Source: Leguminivora glycinivorella | Lineage: Eukaryota > Arthropoda > Insecta > Lepidoptera > Tortricidae | NCBI RefSeq assembly: GCF_023078275.1 | Contig: NC_062985.1 | Coordinates: 1,426,001-1,490,000 of the forward strand | Reading direction: 5' to 3' | Length of the DNA stretch: 64,000 nucleotides | Shown: in pieces, positions 62,201-64,000 of the stretch | Layout: each line of letters opens with the position of its first letter | How positions within the stretch are numbered: position 1 is the stretch's first letter | Notes under the pieces: generated by a model | Told to the model about the DNA's origin: nothing | What the model saw: the letters and a program-made list of their open reading frames with translations, nothing else | The model's database searches: none | Position numbers and translations under genes: made by a program

Positions 62201-63171
62201 GAAACAAAAAGATACATCTTCAATAACAGTCCTGAAAGTGATTTTTTTTTAATTATTAGTTATTATAAATGGGCTTACTCTTGGCCACATACTAGCCAAA
62301 GGGAAAGCCGCTCAGGTTGCTCCATACAACTCAACCCACTTTTCTCATAGTGGTGACCCATGAGGGGATGAAACTCGAAGTAATGTCTACAAAAATATCT
62401 CTTTTGTGATTAGGATTCAAAGATTTACACGAGAGTGATCTACGCTCGGAAGCTCAGATCAGACCACACTATCTCCTCAAAATTGACGTGTCGGTCCAAA
62501 AACTACTAAAAAAAAATCCAATTTCCACAGATCCTCGCTGAATCCGAAGAGGCCCAAATCTGCATCCTCCGCAACGTTTGGGAGCTCTGGCAACGCCATC
62601 CCCAAATGGTCTGCGTCCTCGTAGACAAGATGCTAAAGACGCAAATCGTTGAATGCAGCGCCGTGGCTACGTGGCTCTTCTCCAAAGAGATGGCTCCTTA
62701 CTTCACCGGCGCGCAGTTGTGGGAGATCCTTCATCTCACTATTGACAAGATGAACAAGCACGTCTCCAAACTGAGTGAGTATCTTTCTCTGTATCTTTGA
62801 CGTCTTTAAACTTTAGTAGGACAACCTCAAAAGGTTTTTGATATCTCTCTCAAATGGTCTGCGTCCTCGTAGACAAAATGTTAAAGACGCAAATCGTTGA
62901 ATGCAGCGCCGTGGCTACGTGGCTCTTCTTCAAGAAGATGGCACCTTGCTCCGCCCCGCTGCGCGCCCAATATGAGCGGGCACTCAGGGCTTACACTTAG
63001 GTATGCTATAATACTACTTTGGGGCCAATATTAATACCAAAGATGTTATTTCCAGGCCGGGAACTGCAAGAAGCTCGCGCGGAACTCGCGAGGGCTGACT
63101 CCTCAAGCTCCGACTCTGAAGACGAGGGCACCAGCAAAAAGAAGAAAGATCAGGACAAGCCCACTGAGGAG
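23266..63171 (+). CDS. NCBP1: Nuclear cap-binding protein subunit 1 (CBP80), exons 1-8, 3' end beyond window
   Basis: Large subunit of the nuclear cap-binding complex; with NCBP2/CBP20 it binds the m7G cap and serves splicing, 3'-end processing and RNA export. Exons: 23266-23311, 23401-24182, 24373-24789, 25536-25673, 26545-26648, 61926-62179, 62531-62774, 63056-63171. Begins MNRRRGHGDEDADGY, a basic nuclear-localisation-type start continuing HRKRRRVSENQEIEDRLESL. The first MIF4G domain (exon 2) has PEKCTIYATLVGLLNAKN and VRRDWFVFAVLS; the later MIF4G-like domains have YPMPRVVFRMFDYTD, LIELCKLQP, WSWDDWEA, NPLKIDVFVRTLLNLGSKS and MNKHVSKLS. Exon 8 is the Ser/acid/Lys linker (DSSSSDSEDEG). About 700 of an expected ~800 residues are here. 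Exon 3 is 2 bases short of frame around 24456-24468, at two CCC runs. Intron 5 is 35.3 kb and holds a gene on the other strand. Exons 4 and 7 have nearby duplicates, listed separately. Confidence 0.95.
24818..24945 (-). mobile_element. Lep1-like Helitron fragment
   Basis: CCGCGGCTTCGCTCGCGCTTCC then the CCATCCCTTCCACTATCTCC body and a poly-A run. It lies 30 bp after the NCBP1 exon 3 donor. Confidence 0.55.
25834..25968 (+). CDS. Duplicate of NCBP1 exon 4 (candidate alternative exon)
   Basis: A second copy of exon 4, 160 bp downstream. It is 135 nt (the original is 138) and keeps the phase: one base completes the upstream codon and two remain at a CAG|GTAAGG donor. A possible acceptor ...CTAAACAG precedes it. 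The 5' dozen codons differ (HETVVYHLSN against FAYWFAYHLSN), while the 3' two thirds encode the same residues, NFQYRWSWDDWEACTQLEPD then HPKPRFVKEVLEKCLR. Over the last 50 nt five sites differ (GAT/GAC, CCG/CCC, GTC/GTT, GAG/GAA, CTG/CTC) and all are silent. No stop in frame. Using both copies would insert 45 residues; swapping would give an isoform. Could also be a recent duplicate not yet decayed. Confidence 0.6.
26009..26057 (+). pseudogene. Third, internally deleted copy of NCBP1 exon 4
   Basis: Reads YHLSNFKEVRVKCLR and ends at AG|GTAAGG. It matches the two ends of exon 4 with the middle ~80 nt lost. Its upstream flank (ACATGAAT...ACTATTGTATACC) resembles the start of the second copy, so it derives from that copy. 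No convincing acceptor. Probably dead, although still in frame. Confidence 0.55.
26334..26482. mobile_element. Short MITE in NCBP1 intron 4
   Basis: TTTCCACATTATCCGATCCG folds onto GAATCGGATAATGTGAAAAC. Between exon 4 copies and exon 5. Confidence 0.7.
27055..27225 (-). mobile_element. Lep1-like Helitron fragment
   Basis: AAAAAGTAGCCTATGTCACTC body ending ATTTATAATATTAGTATGGA; the hairpin/CTAG end is missing. Confidence 0.55.
28037..28272. mobile_element. MITE with ~100-bp arms (GCACTGGTCCCACCGCGAGC)
   Basis: Long near-perfect hairpin: GCTAGTAAGCTATGAGCTAT at the left, complement at the right. One arm alone recurs at 50436-50476. Confidence 0.8.
28953..29016 (+). mobile_element. 64-bp LINE 3' tail with long target duplication
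   Basis: AGAGCGGACCCCAGGCTCCC to (GAT)n. The same tail occurs at 49998-50165. It is flanked by imperfect direct repeats of about 40 bp (28912-28952, 29017-29061; core TATACTTTTACTCCTATGAC). An extreme 5'-truncated insertion. Confidence 0.65.
29131..32652 (-). CDS. Thr/Pro-rich mucin-like protein with acidic C-terminus, nested in NCBP1 intron 5
   Basis: An uninterrupted 1173-codon frame, the longest in the window. Residues 1-230 are ordinary in composition and look like a folded domain (WREVRGWRGGRADRVPTLQE, YHYELTFSVITQKKHKK). Then Pro/His/Tyr-rich sequence with PVPVPVQPVPIPTQP and two AGYVGSP repeats, a run of Thr-rich blocks interspersed with Lys/Arg/Pro at about 610-790, and an Asp/Glu-rich tail ending ERPFSLLELMAME. 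Thr-rich stretches suggest O-glycosylation and an extracellular or matrix role, but there is no signal peptide at this ATG. TTCCAG at 32610-32608 (minus) could be a splice acceptor just inside the frame, so a leader may come from an upstream exon that I could not place. Cysteines are few. I do not recognise a named family; the conserved frame, rich codon use and length show it is real. Confidence 0.8.
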   Translation of the reverse strand: MHVSTQSNYTMPWFQIRKGAGDEDFRPTPIPLNEWREVRGWRGGRADRVPTLQEVLHQPAHYWEDALRHSVYLTLVRDKIDQLIAKGSPEHNDLDDKDLWDKIKRAPFERNDNEDPPMVGDVVMMAKGKLMEESGGFRFKEDDKFKDKCRENCMDGVKALWSVKRIRQRDSDVTGRYHYELTFSVITQKKHKKHEKPARTFTVRETAPERIVDAPLENRYYEPTTAPVPVPVPVQPVPIPTQPTRAERALWVHKNIAARNQARQHHNGLDRLWSSLFSDDEDDIPPPRYKPKQYQHNQYNPPPPIYQQYSKAGYVGSPNDNQKAGYVGSPSEHHQKKLHTSHKPHHVYKYSNHYSRPIPPPPQPHHQQHYLDIEQIGVVSAPYHQDHRHGPPYKPGKTPRPQVIPTPPNPVLPQKNFTIETTTPLKPSSEENTQTTQRPDVHPPKTYNKQKPTTVKISYVTDHVRPPVYNAPPGVFVTMDKKPFKPMPPLRLVHSSKLHKPPRPTDFRPSPQVLDVSSFSEPDPLLDTAFRPITVSYGNSNTTEKAVAASDNHFRNSTVKKPPKKNEIVNAQRVTTTAPEIITAHSVEEDSDAEWTNVLGAFAKTTPMAAETTTEKAKPKTSETTTPSPVTTTTVSTTTTTTPAPTTTTKRLPKRTKTTTTTTTEEPTTTPKPKKRTRPPPKFTKPEKVKKHKRITTTTTTTERPIQRKEQDLTPQASSASATAQTTTTTSTTTTTTTTTTTPEPTTTPVHTTTTSTPPPTTTEATTPAPDTEPPKTKSRYRQSTLKYRSVLTGHDKKEEKARTVIPPTGVIKPRRKGTKYTNYITSTPKFSDMQFDDEGKEDHVVSPYKSKSVTTTDSTASQGASHSTTPAYEEVADHVYITSELPEYSFGPDDDFDDSDPYERYERDENQEPRETSEFLPSTSALVTPNETTNEIEESEDEPADATAQVVVTTPLSAAKNKTKCKKKKLQTHNNTTEEVKSEEWRAEESSIHETISAEKPEPRSEEPTIENKTPETTIEDKKPEEEGLKVQALEQTTSSTSTTTTANPSSTPDIFEEIFGGFTFDDSVTDSKNNESSKIDEQESTHQEQFIKAEDDFADFFEAFDEKHRQHRDGKYEDEYEYDDKERLDDEELQFPGDEDRRGSRDAKDGDESYEDYQERPFSLLELMAME
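32653..33059. other. Region upstream of the nested gene
   Basis: No gene or repeat recognised. If the long minus-strand frame starts at its own ATG, this holds its promoter; no TATA box at the expected distance. Confidence 0.3.
33068..33516. mobile_element. hAT-like MITE (TAGGCTTGTG termini)
   Basis: 449 bp. Termini TAGGCTTGTGTCGTTC / GAACGAAACGGCACAAGCCTA, target duplication ATATAGAG (33060-33067, 33517-33524). Lies upstream of the nested minus-strand gene. Confidence 0.85.
34006..34230 (+). mobile_element. tRNA-derived SINE, second copy, 5'-truncated
   Basis: Same body as 12001-12262 but starting in the second half of the tRNA part (CCGCGGTCCCGGGTTCGAATCC); box A is lost. Ends in TTTA repeats. 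Confidence 0.82.
34310..34530 (+). repeat. Dispersed repeat ending in (GTAT)n
   Basis: GCCACTCTTGGCAAATAAGG ... TACCCCTTTATGGGATACAGG then GTATGTATGTATG. Other copies: 5317-5545 (mixed orientation) and a short piece at 37600-37690. Confidence 0.6.
34706..35283. mobile_element. CCCCC(T/A)TATTCATAAACG MITE, copy b, interrupted
   Basis: Same family as 4652-4788. Its centre is replaced by about 430 bp (34810-35241) starting CCCCTCACTAGCTCGGAAAC, itself with an inverted-repeat look (CACTAGTGAGTAAA, CTCGCTATAGTGAGG). Confidence 0.7.
35685..35925. repeat. Dispersed repeat, copy 1
   Basis: ACTGGCGATCCAATGTATGA to CTGTACGATAGTACTCTTTA. Present in reverse at 43806-44035 with about 90% identity. Confidence 0.7.
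36842..37597. mobile_element. CCCCC(T/A)TATTCATAAACG MITE, copy c, twice interrupted
   Basis: Outer arms CCCCCCATATTCATAAACGT and its complement at 37575-37597. Interrupted by the MITE at 36871-37190 and by about 290 bp of other sequence (37246-37538). Confidence 0.7.
36871..37190. mobile_element. MITE nested in a second MITE
   Basis: Inverted arms of ~95 bp (CATAAATTAAATATAACAAG ... GGCGCC). Flanked by (C/G)ACTAAAG, 8 bp with one mismatch. Inserted in the left arm of the 36842-37597 element. Confidence 0.75.
37972..38632. repeat. GTCY-microsatellite repeat, split by a GC-rich insertion
   Basis: Left half starts AACCCCCGACGCAAAAACGA with GTCTGTCTGTC. The right half (38535-38632) carries CCACTATGTCGCGGTCGGGG. 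Between them is a GC-rich fold-back (about 38141-38345) followed by an ATACG repeat. Other copies: 39405-39605 and 45690-45960. Confidence 0.55.
38631..38873 (-). mobile_element. Lep1-like Helitron copy
   Basis: Both ends present: TAGCTTTTACCCGCGGCTTC and TTTATAATATTAGTAAGG. Its right end abuts the MITE at 38872. Confidence 0.6.
38872..39034. mobile_element. MITE (GGTACAGCGGGGCAAAT)
   Basis: TAAGGTACAGCGGGGCAAATC folds onto GATTTGCCCCGCCGCA...TACCTTA. A decayed relative starts at 2098 (GGTACGGCGGGACAATTTGG). Confidence 0.72.
39206..39384 (-). mobile_element. Lep1-like Helitron copy
   Basis: CTAGCTTTTGCCCGCGGC to TTTATAATATTAGTATGGA, 179 bp, short internally deleted form. Confidence 0.65.
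39405..39605. repeat. GTCY-microsatellite repeat copy
   Basis: Reverse copy of the 37972 family: GAACACTCCCAACTAATTCAG, CGGGAGCTACGATGCC, then CGTCGGGGGTTAAAAA. Confidence 0.6.
39606..42045. other. AT-rich intron sequence, nothing identified
   Basis: About 2.4 kb without recognisable repeats or coding-like frames; short frames here look random. Confidence 0.4.
42046..42140 (-). promoter_or_regulatory. GC-rich island in NCBP1 intron 5, possible promoter
   Basis: A sharply GC-rich, CpG-containing 95 bp in otherwise AT-rich sequence with no visible repeat structure. On the minus strand it contains TCAGTC, an insect initiator-like motif, about 100 bp before an ATG with a GTGAGT donor (ATG CGT TTT GTT...). 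It could be the promoter and first exon of the nested minus-strand gene ending at 29131, but the phase of that short exon does not fit the acceptor at 32610, so the link is a guess. Confidence 0.25.
42937..43492. mobile_element. AGGGTTCCGTA MITE with CGGA microsatellite
   Basis: Left AACCGGCCAAGAGCGTGTCG ... GTAGGGTTCCGTAG; right CTACGGAACCCTAAAAA; seven CGGA units at 43410-43437. A common lepidopteran repeat; the start of another copy is at 63912-64000. Confidence 0.7.
43806..44035. repeat. Dispersed repeat, copy 2 (inverted)
   Basis: Reverse complement of 35685-35925, 8 kb away. The pair could pair as RNA in the NCBP1 or antisense transcript. Confidence 0.7.
44313..44810. mobile_element. 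hAT-like MITE (TAGGGTTG termini)
   Basis: 498 bp, ends TAGGGTTGTAAA / GCAACCCTA, duplication ACGCTGC(G/A) (44305-44312, 44811-44818; one mismatch). Arms are rich in A8/T8 runs broken by CCG. Confidence 0.75.
44819..46084. other. Intron sequence, no gene
   Basis: Nothing coding. Contains only the GTCY repeat at 45690-45960. Confidence 0.35.
45690..45960. repeat. GTCY-microsatellite repeat copy, complete form
   Basis: Same family, with both CCCCCGACCGCGACATAGTGG and a long CAGA tract ending GGGGTTAAAAA. Confidence 0.65.
46085..46309 (+). mobile_element. Lep1-like Helitron copy, opposite orientation
   Basis: Ends GCGAGCGAAGCCGCGGGTAA AAGCTAG|T, the 3' hairpin and CTAG before T. The 5' end is degenerate. 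Confidence 0.62.
46798..47132. repeat. Dispersed repeat (GTACATTTCGATACAAGTGCG family)
   Basis: An imperfect fold-back: AGTACATTTCGATACAAGTG at the left, CACTTGTATCGTAATGTAC at the right. Related copies occur at 50484-50650 and a short piece near 11830. Host site of the 47133-49313 element. Confidence 0.6.
47133..49313. mobile_element. hAT-like element (TAGGGCTTCCAA termini)
   Basis: Ends TAGGGCTTCCAAATACCGG / CCGGTATTGGAAGCCCTA with 8-bp duplication ATCCATCC (47125-47132, 49314-49321). Subterminal regions are rich in CCGGTATT and CGGGATCCCG palindromes. No transposase seen. A paralogous copy of the flank at 50630-50660 has a single ATCCATCC, a natural empty site. Confidence 0.88.
47790..48136 (-). 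pseudogene. LINE polyprotein C-terminal fragment
   Basis: Minus-strand frame with RLPRQIMLGDVADAKRPVGR, PTLRFKNCAKRDM, DRPTWRRVIHDG and a final CRVCG. This is the C-terminal part of a non-LTR retrotransposon protein, where a Cys pair begins a zinc finger. It is truncated at both ends and sits within the hAT-like element at 47133-49313. Confidence 0.7.
49511..49590 (+). pseudogene. THAP domain first-exon relic
   Basis: MVSCSIKWCGKSSNTSTYKK then DGITFHS: a Cys4/Cys9 THAP start with the ITFHR-type motif. The frame ends where the THAP fragment at 2959-2883 has its intron. The donor reads CACAG|TTAAGT instead of AG|GTAAGT, so it is damaged or shifted. No FP...W second exon follows on the plus strand within about 1 kb. 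Likely a solo exon copy or the remnant of a THAP gene or transposase. Confidence 0.45.
49998..50165 (-). mobile_element. LINE 3' untranslated tail
   Basis: Complement of the tail at 28953-29016, longer on its 5' side (AAGGCCTAGTTACCCTTCGG on the minus strand). Ends in GAT repeats. Confidence 0.6.
50405..50684. repeat. Composite repeat flanked by 36-bp direct repeats
   Basis: CCACATACATATTTCTAACC... to CTTTATCTCTATA occurs at 50405-50440 and again at 50649-50684. Between them are a half of the 28040-28272 MITE and a copy of the 46798 family carrying the unfilled ATCCATCC site. Confidence 0.6.
51046..51972 (-). mobile_element. Mariner transposon with decayed transposase
   Basis: Inverted ends CACCGTGTCCAATAAGT with TA at both sides, 927 bp. 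The minus strand reads GNEYHVSQQDAPPAHSANGI then WPPRPPGLGVLDYFVWSYML and FKKVIESIWDEM: the second and third catalytic-Asp regions of a mariner transposase. In-frame stops at several points, and the N-terminal half is not readable, so it is inactive. Confidence 0.85.
52042..52232. mobile_element. Fold-back MITE (ACTCAGAATCGCGAG)
   Basis: Arms ACTCAGAATCGCGAGCTCTT and ...CGATTCTGAGT, with an inner hairpin around ATTTTGTATGGCGG. A half-copy lies at 7586-7640; a diverged relative at 54023-54226. Confidence 0.7.
52395..52640 (-). pseudogene. LINE reverse-transcriptase tail
   Basis: Minus-strand reading gives a W..WVGHVCRMHPERCTKVA, RGRPKMRWRKDLD and GLCPAVG/AQQW-type end, a degenerate LINE C-terminus. 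It shares the CCCACTGCTGGGCAAAGGCC motif with 63195-63470. Confidence 0.65.
52641..54022. other. Intron sequence with two unclassified segments
   Basis: 52900-53040 is GC-rich with CACGCGAGGTGGCGCTGTCC. 53276-53340 starts GGCCCCGTAGCCGAATGGCA, which may be a SINE head, but no box B follows. No gene seen. Confidence 0.3.
54023..54226. mobile_element. Fold-back MITE, diverged relative
   Basis: Starts CTGCTCAAAATCACGACTTC and ends GTTCGTGATTCTGAGTA; central CCACTTCGTTAC / GCGGTTACAAAGTGG hairpin. Confidence 0.6.
55125..56150. mobile_element. Fold-back element containing two tandem arrays
   Basis: Ends GGTTTATGCATCGTTGGACT / complement at 56132-56150, arms about 50 bp (GTAAATATGGCGATCTATAA). 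Inside are a 55-bp array (55228-55655) and two ~120-bp units (55858-56130) made of pieces of the arm plus CGCAACATATTTATATTTGG. Confidence 0.75.
55228..55655 (+). repeat. 55-bp satellite array
   Basis: Eight units containing GTCTTATCAAGTCGGAATAT. Units 1-4 alternate GACTAC and GATTAC, hinting at a 110-bp higher-order dimer; later units are homogeneous. Confidence 0.9.
56879..60692. mobile_element. 3.8-kb DNA element with ~1.1-kb terminal inverted repeats
   Basis: ATAGTCATAGGG... at the left, CCCTATGACTAT at the right. Arms (56879 to about 58000; about 59475-60692) match through motifs such as AAGATGGCGGACATTTTCC, with small indels. Each arm itself holds two diverged copies of a CATAACGGCTGC...GATGGCGGCCG unit. 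The 1.5-kb core has no intact frame. On the plus strand near 58290-58370 it reads AKDMAEQGLTRIIRSSDTDV, like a stretch seen in uncharacterised invertebrate transposon proteins. Superfamily not assigned. Confidence 0.75.
60693..61006. other. Intron sequence, nothing identified
   Basis: No coding-like frame or repeat recognised between the large inverted-repeat element and the MITE at 61007. Confidence 0.3.
61007..61114. mobile_element. MITE (GGCCCACTTGCACCAA)
   Basis: AAGGCCCACTTGCACCAACC / TTGGCGCAAGTGGCCCT, with GGTTAGTGGG / GGGTTAACCC inside. Confidence 0.7.
61414..61541. mobile_element. MITE (GTAGCACACGATTGCCGCGA)
   Basis: 43-bp arms including ATTGCCGCGAGAGTATGTCG; loop of about 45 nt. 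Confidence 0.75.
61618..61755. mobile_element. MITE (TACAGTCACCGGCATAAAGA)
   Basis: Arms TACAGTCACCGGCATAAAGA ... ACCTTGTC and complement; 170 bp upstream of NCBP1 exon 6. Confidence 0.75.
62851..62946 (+). pseudogene. Partial duplicate of NCBP1 exon 7
   Basis: Copies the middle of exon 7 (62603-62698) 248 bp downstream: QMVCVLVDKMLKTQIVECSA then VATWLFFKKMAP. About six differences in 96 nt, two of them amino-acid changes (S to F, E to K). It lacks the start and end of the exon, has no phase-matched splice sites, and runs into unrelated sequence. Not likely spliced. Confidence 0.65.
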
Positions 63172-63194
63172 GTATTATTTCATTTTTATCATTC

Positions 63195-63470
63195 AGAGCG
63201 TACTGTGTCCCACTGCTGGGCAAAGGCCTCCCCCTCTCTTTTTCTATCCGTCTCTGTTTAGTGCTATGTCTGGCCAACTATTCAAAAATAAATCCAGGTT
63301 ATCTCGCCATCACTGACGTGGTCTGCCGAATATCCGGTTTGACCCGTGGGCCTCCCATTTCCTGGTTATTTTGTCCCATAAATCGTCCGGCATTCGGCAG
63401 ACATGACATGACCAACCCAGTCCCATTTCAACTTAGCAGCTTTCCAAGCTACGTCCATTATTTGAGTCTT
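63195..63470 (-). pseudogene. LINE reverse-transcriptase tail in NCBP1 intron 8
   Basis: Minus strand encodes GEAFAQQWDTV and upstream motifs of the same LINE family as 52395-52640, interrupted by stops. It starts about 25 bp after the NCBP1 exon 8 donor. Confidence 0.65.
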
Positions 63471-63911
63471 AGAGCGCAGCATGGTGGCATATGCTGCTCA
63501 TAGCTCTCTGGCAAACATCAAAGTAAAGATTTCTAGAAATATATCTCAAGTTTTTTACTAGAAAATTGTAACAGTCAACATTTAAGAGCTAGTATCAAAC
63601 ACTATTTTTAAAACGCTTTTATTATGTCGACCTGTATGTAACTATGTAAGGTAACTAATTTAACCATCTTCTAAGGCAAGGATCATAGCGTAATGAAAAT
63701 TTTCAGCTGTATGTAGTTCTGATGAAAATACAATAATATGGTACTTTCGAACTGATCTATTGATTGAGCCGGTAGACCTGGAAGTTCATGATGGAACATA
63801 GCTGTTTTTGGATTTCTTAGAAAAGTCTTGTAATTTATTTATTTATTAAAACAAATTTACATGACCTTACAGTATAACCAATGTATCATCGTCACGAAAC
63901 CTAGATAACAA

Positions 63912-64000
63912 AAAAACCGGCCAAGAGCGTGTCGGGCCACGCTCAGTGTAGAGTTCCGTTGATTTCCGTATTTTTCTCAAAAACTACTGAACCTATCAAG
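63912..64000. mobile_element. AGGGTTCCGTA MITE, cut by the window end
   Basis: AAAACCGGCCAAGAGCGTGT and following bases match 42935-43023 closely. Confidence 0.7.

Overview
The window is nuclear DNA from a moth or butterfly (Lepidoptera). It is AT-rich, the genes are split by short GT-AG introns, and most of the rest is lepidopteran transposable-element debris: tRNA-derived SINEs, Lep1-like Helitron ends with GTCY/CAGA microsatellites, hAT-like MITEs, a mariner, LINE 3' ends and an LTR element. Coding identity rests on translated exons compared with remembered insect and human protein families. No database search was run, and I cannot name the species.

Layout. (1) 1-6.0 kb, minus strand: the first two exons of a GLMP-like lysosomal membrane glycoprotein gene, with signal peptide; the rest must lie left of the window or in exons I could not see. 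A two-exon THAP zinc-finger fragment lies inside its intron. (2) 6.9-10.6 kb: two hAT-like elements of one family, a fold-back element nested in the first, and a LINE tail. (3) 10.7-22.8 kb, minus strand: a complete ten-exon Trmt1 gene (tRNA guanine-26 dimethyltransferase). Its seventh intron holds a 7-kb non-autonomous LTR retrotransposon sitting exactly between two copies of an older ~240-bp tandem duplication. (4) 22.8-23.3 kb: a 471-bp divergent promoter region shared with NCBP1. (5) 23.3 kb to past the right edge, plus strand: NCBP1 (nuclear cap-binding protein 80) exons 1-8; the C-terminal ~100 residues lie outside. Intron 5 is about 35 kb and almost entirely transposon-derived, but it carries on the opposite strand a long single-exon gene (29.1-32.7 kb) for a Thr/Pro-rich, acidic-tailed mucin-like protein.

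Trmt1 and NCBP1 are both RNA-processing housekeeping genes (tRNA modification; cap binding) transcribed divergently from one short spacer. NCBP1 has undergone repeated local exon duplication: exon 4 has a second copy with preserved phase, usable splice sites and only synonymous changes over its compared 3' part, plus a third shrunken copy; exon 7 has a broken partial copy. Exon 3 of NCBP1 and exon 2 of Trmt1 do not keep frame as written. Both fit lost bases in homopolymers, so assembly error is more likely than gene death.

The strongest candidates for something undescribed are the NCBP1 exon-4 duplicate, a 3.8-kb element with ~1.1-kb terminal inverted repeats (56.9-60.7 kb), a fold-back element containing a 55-bp satellite (55.1-56.2 kb), and the LTR element at the duplication junction. 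I found no CRISPR array, operon, rRNA gene or true tRNA gene.
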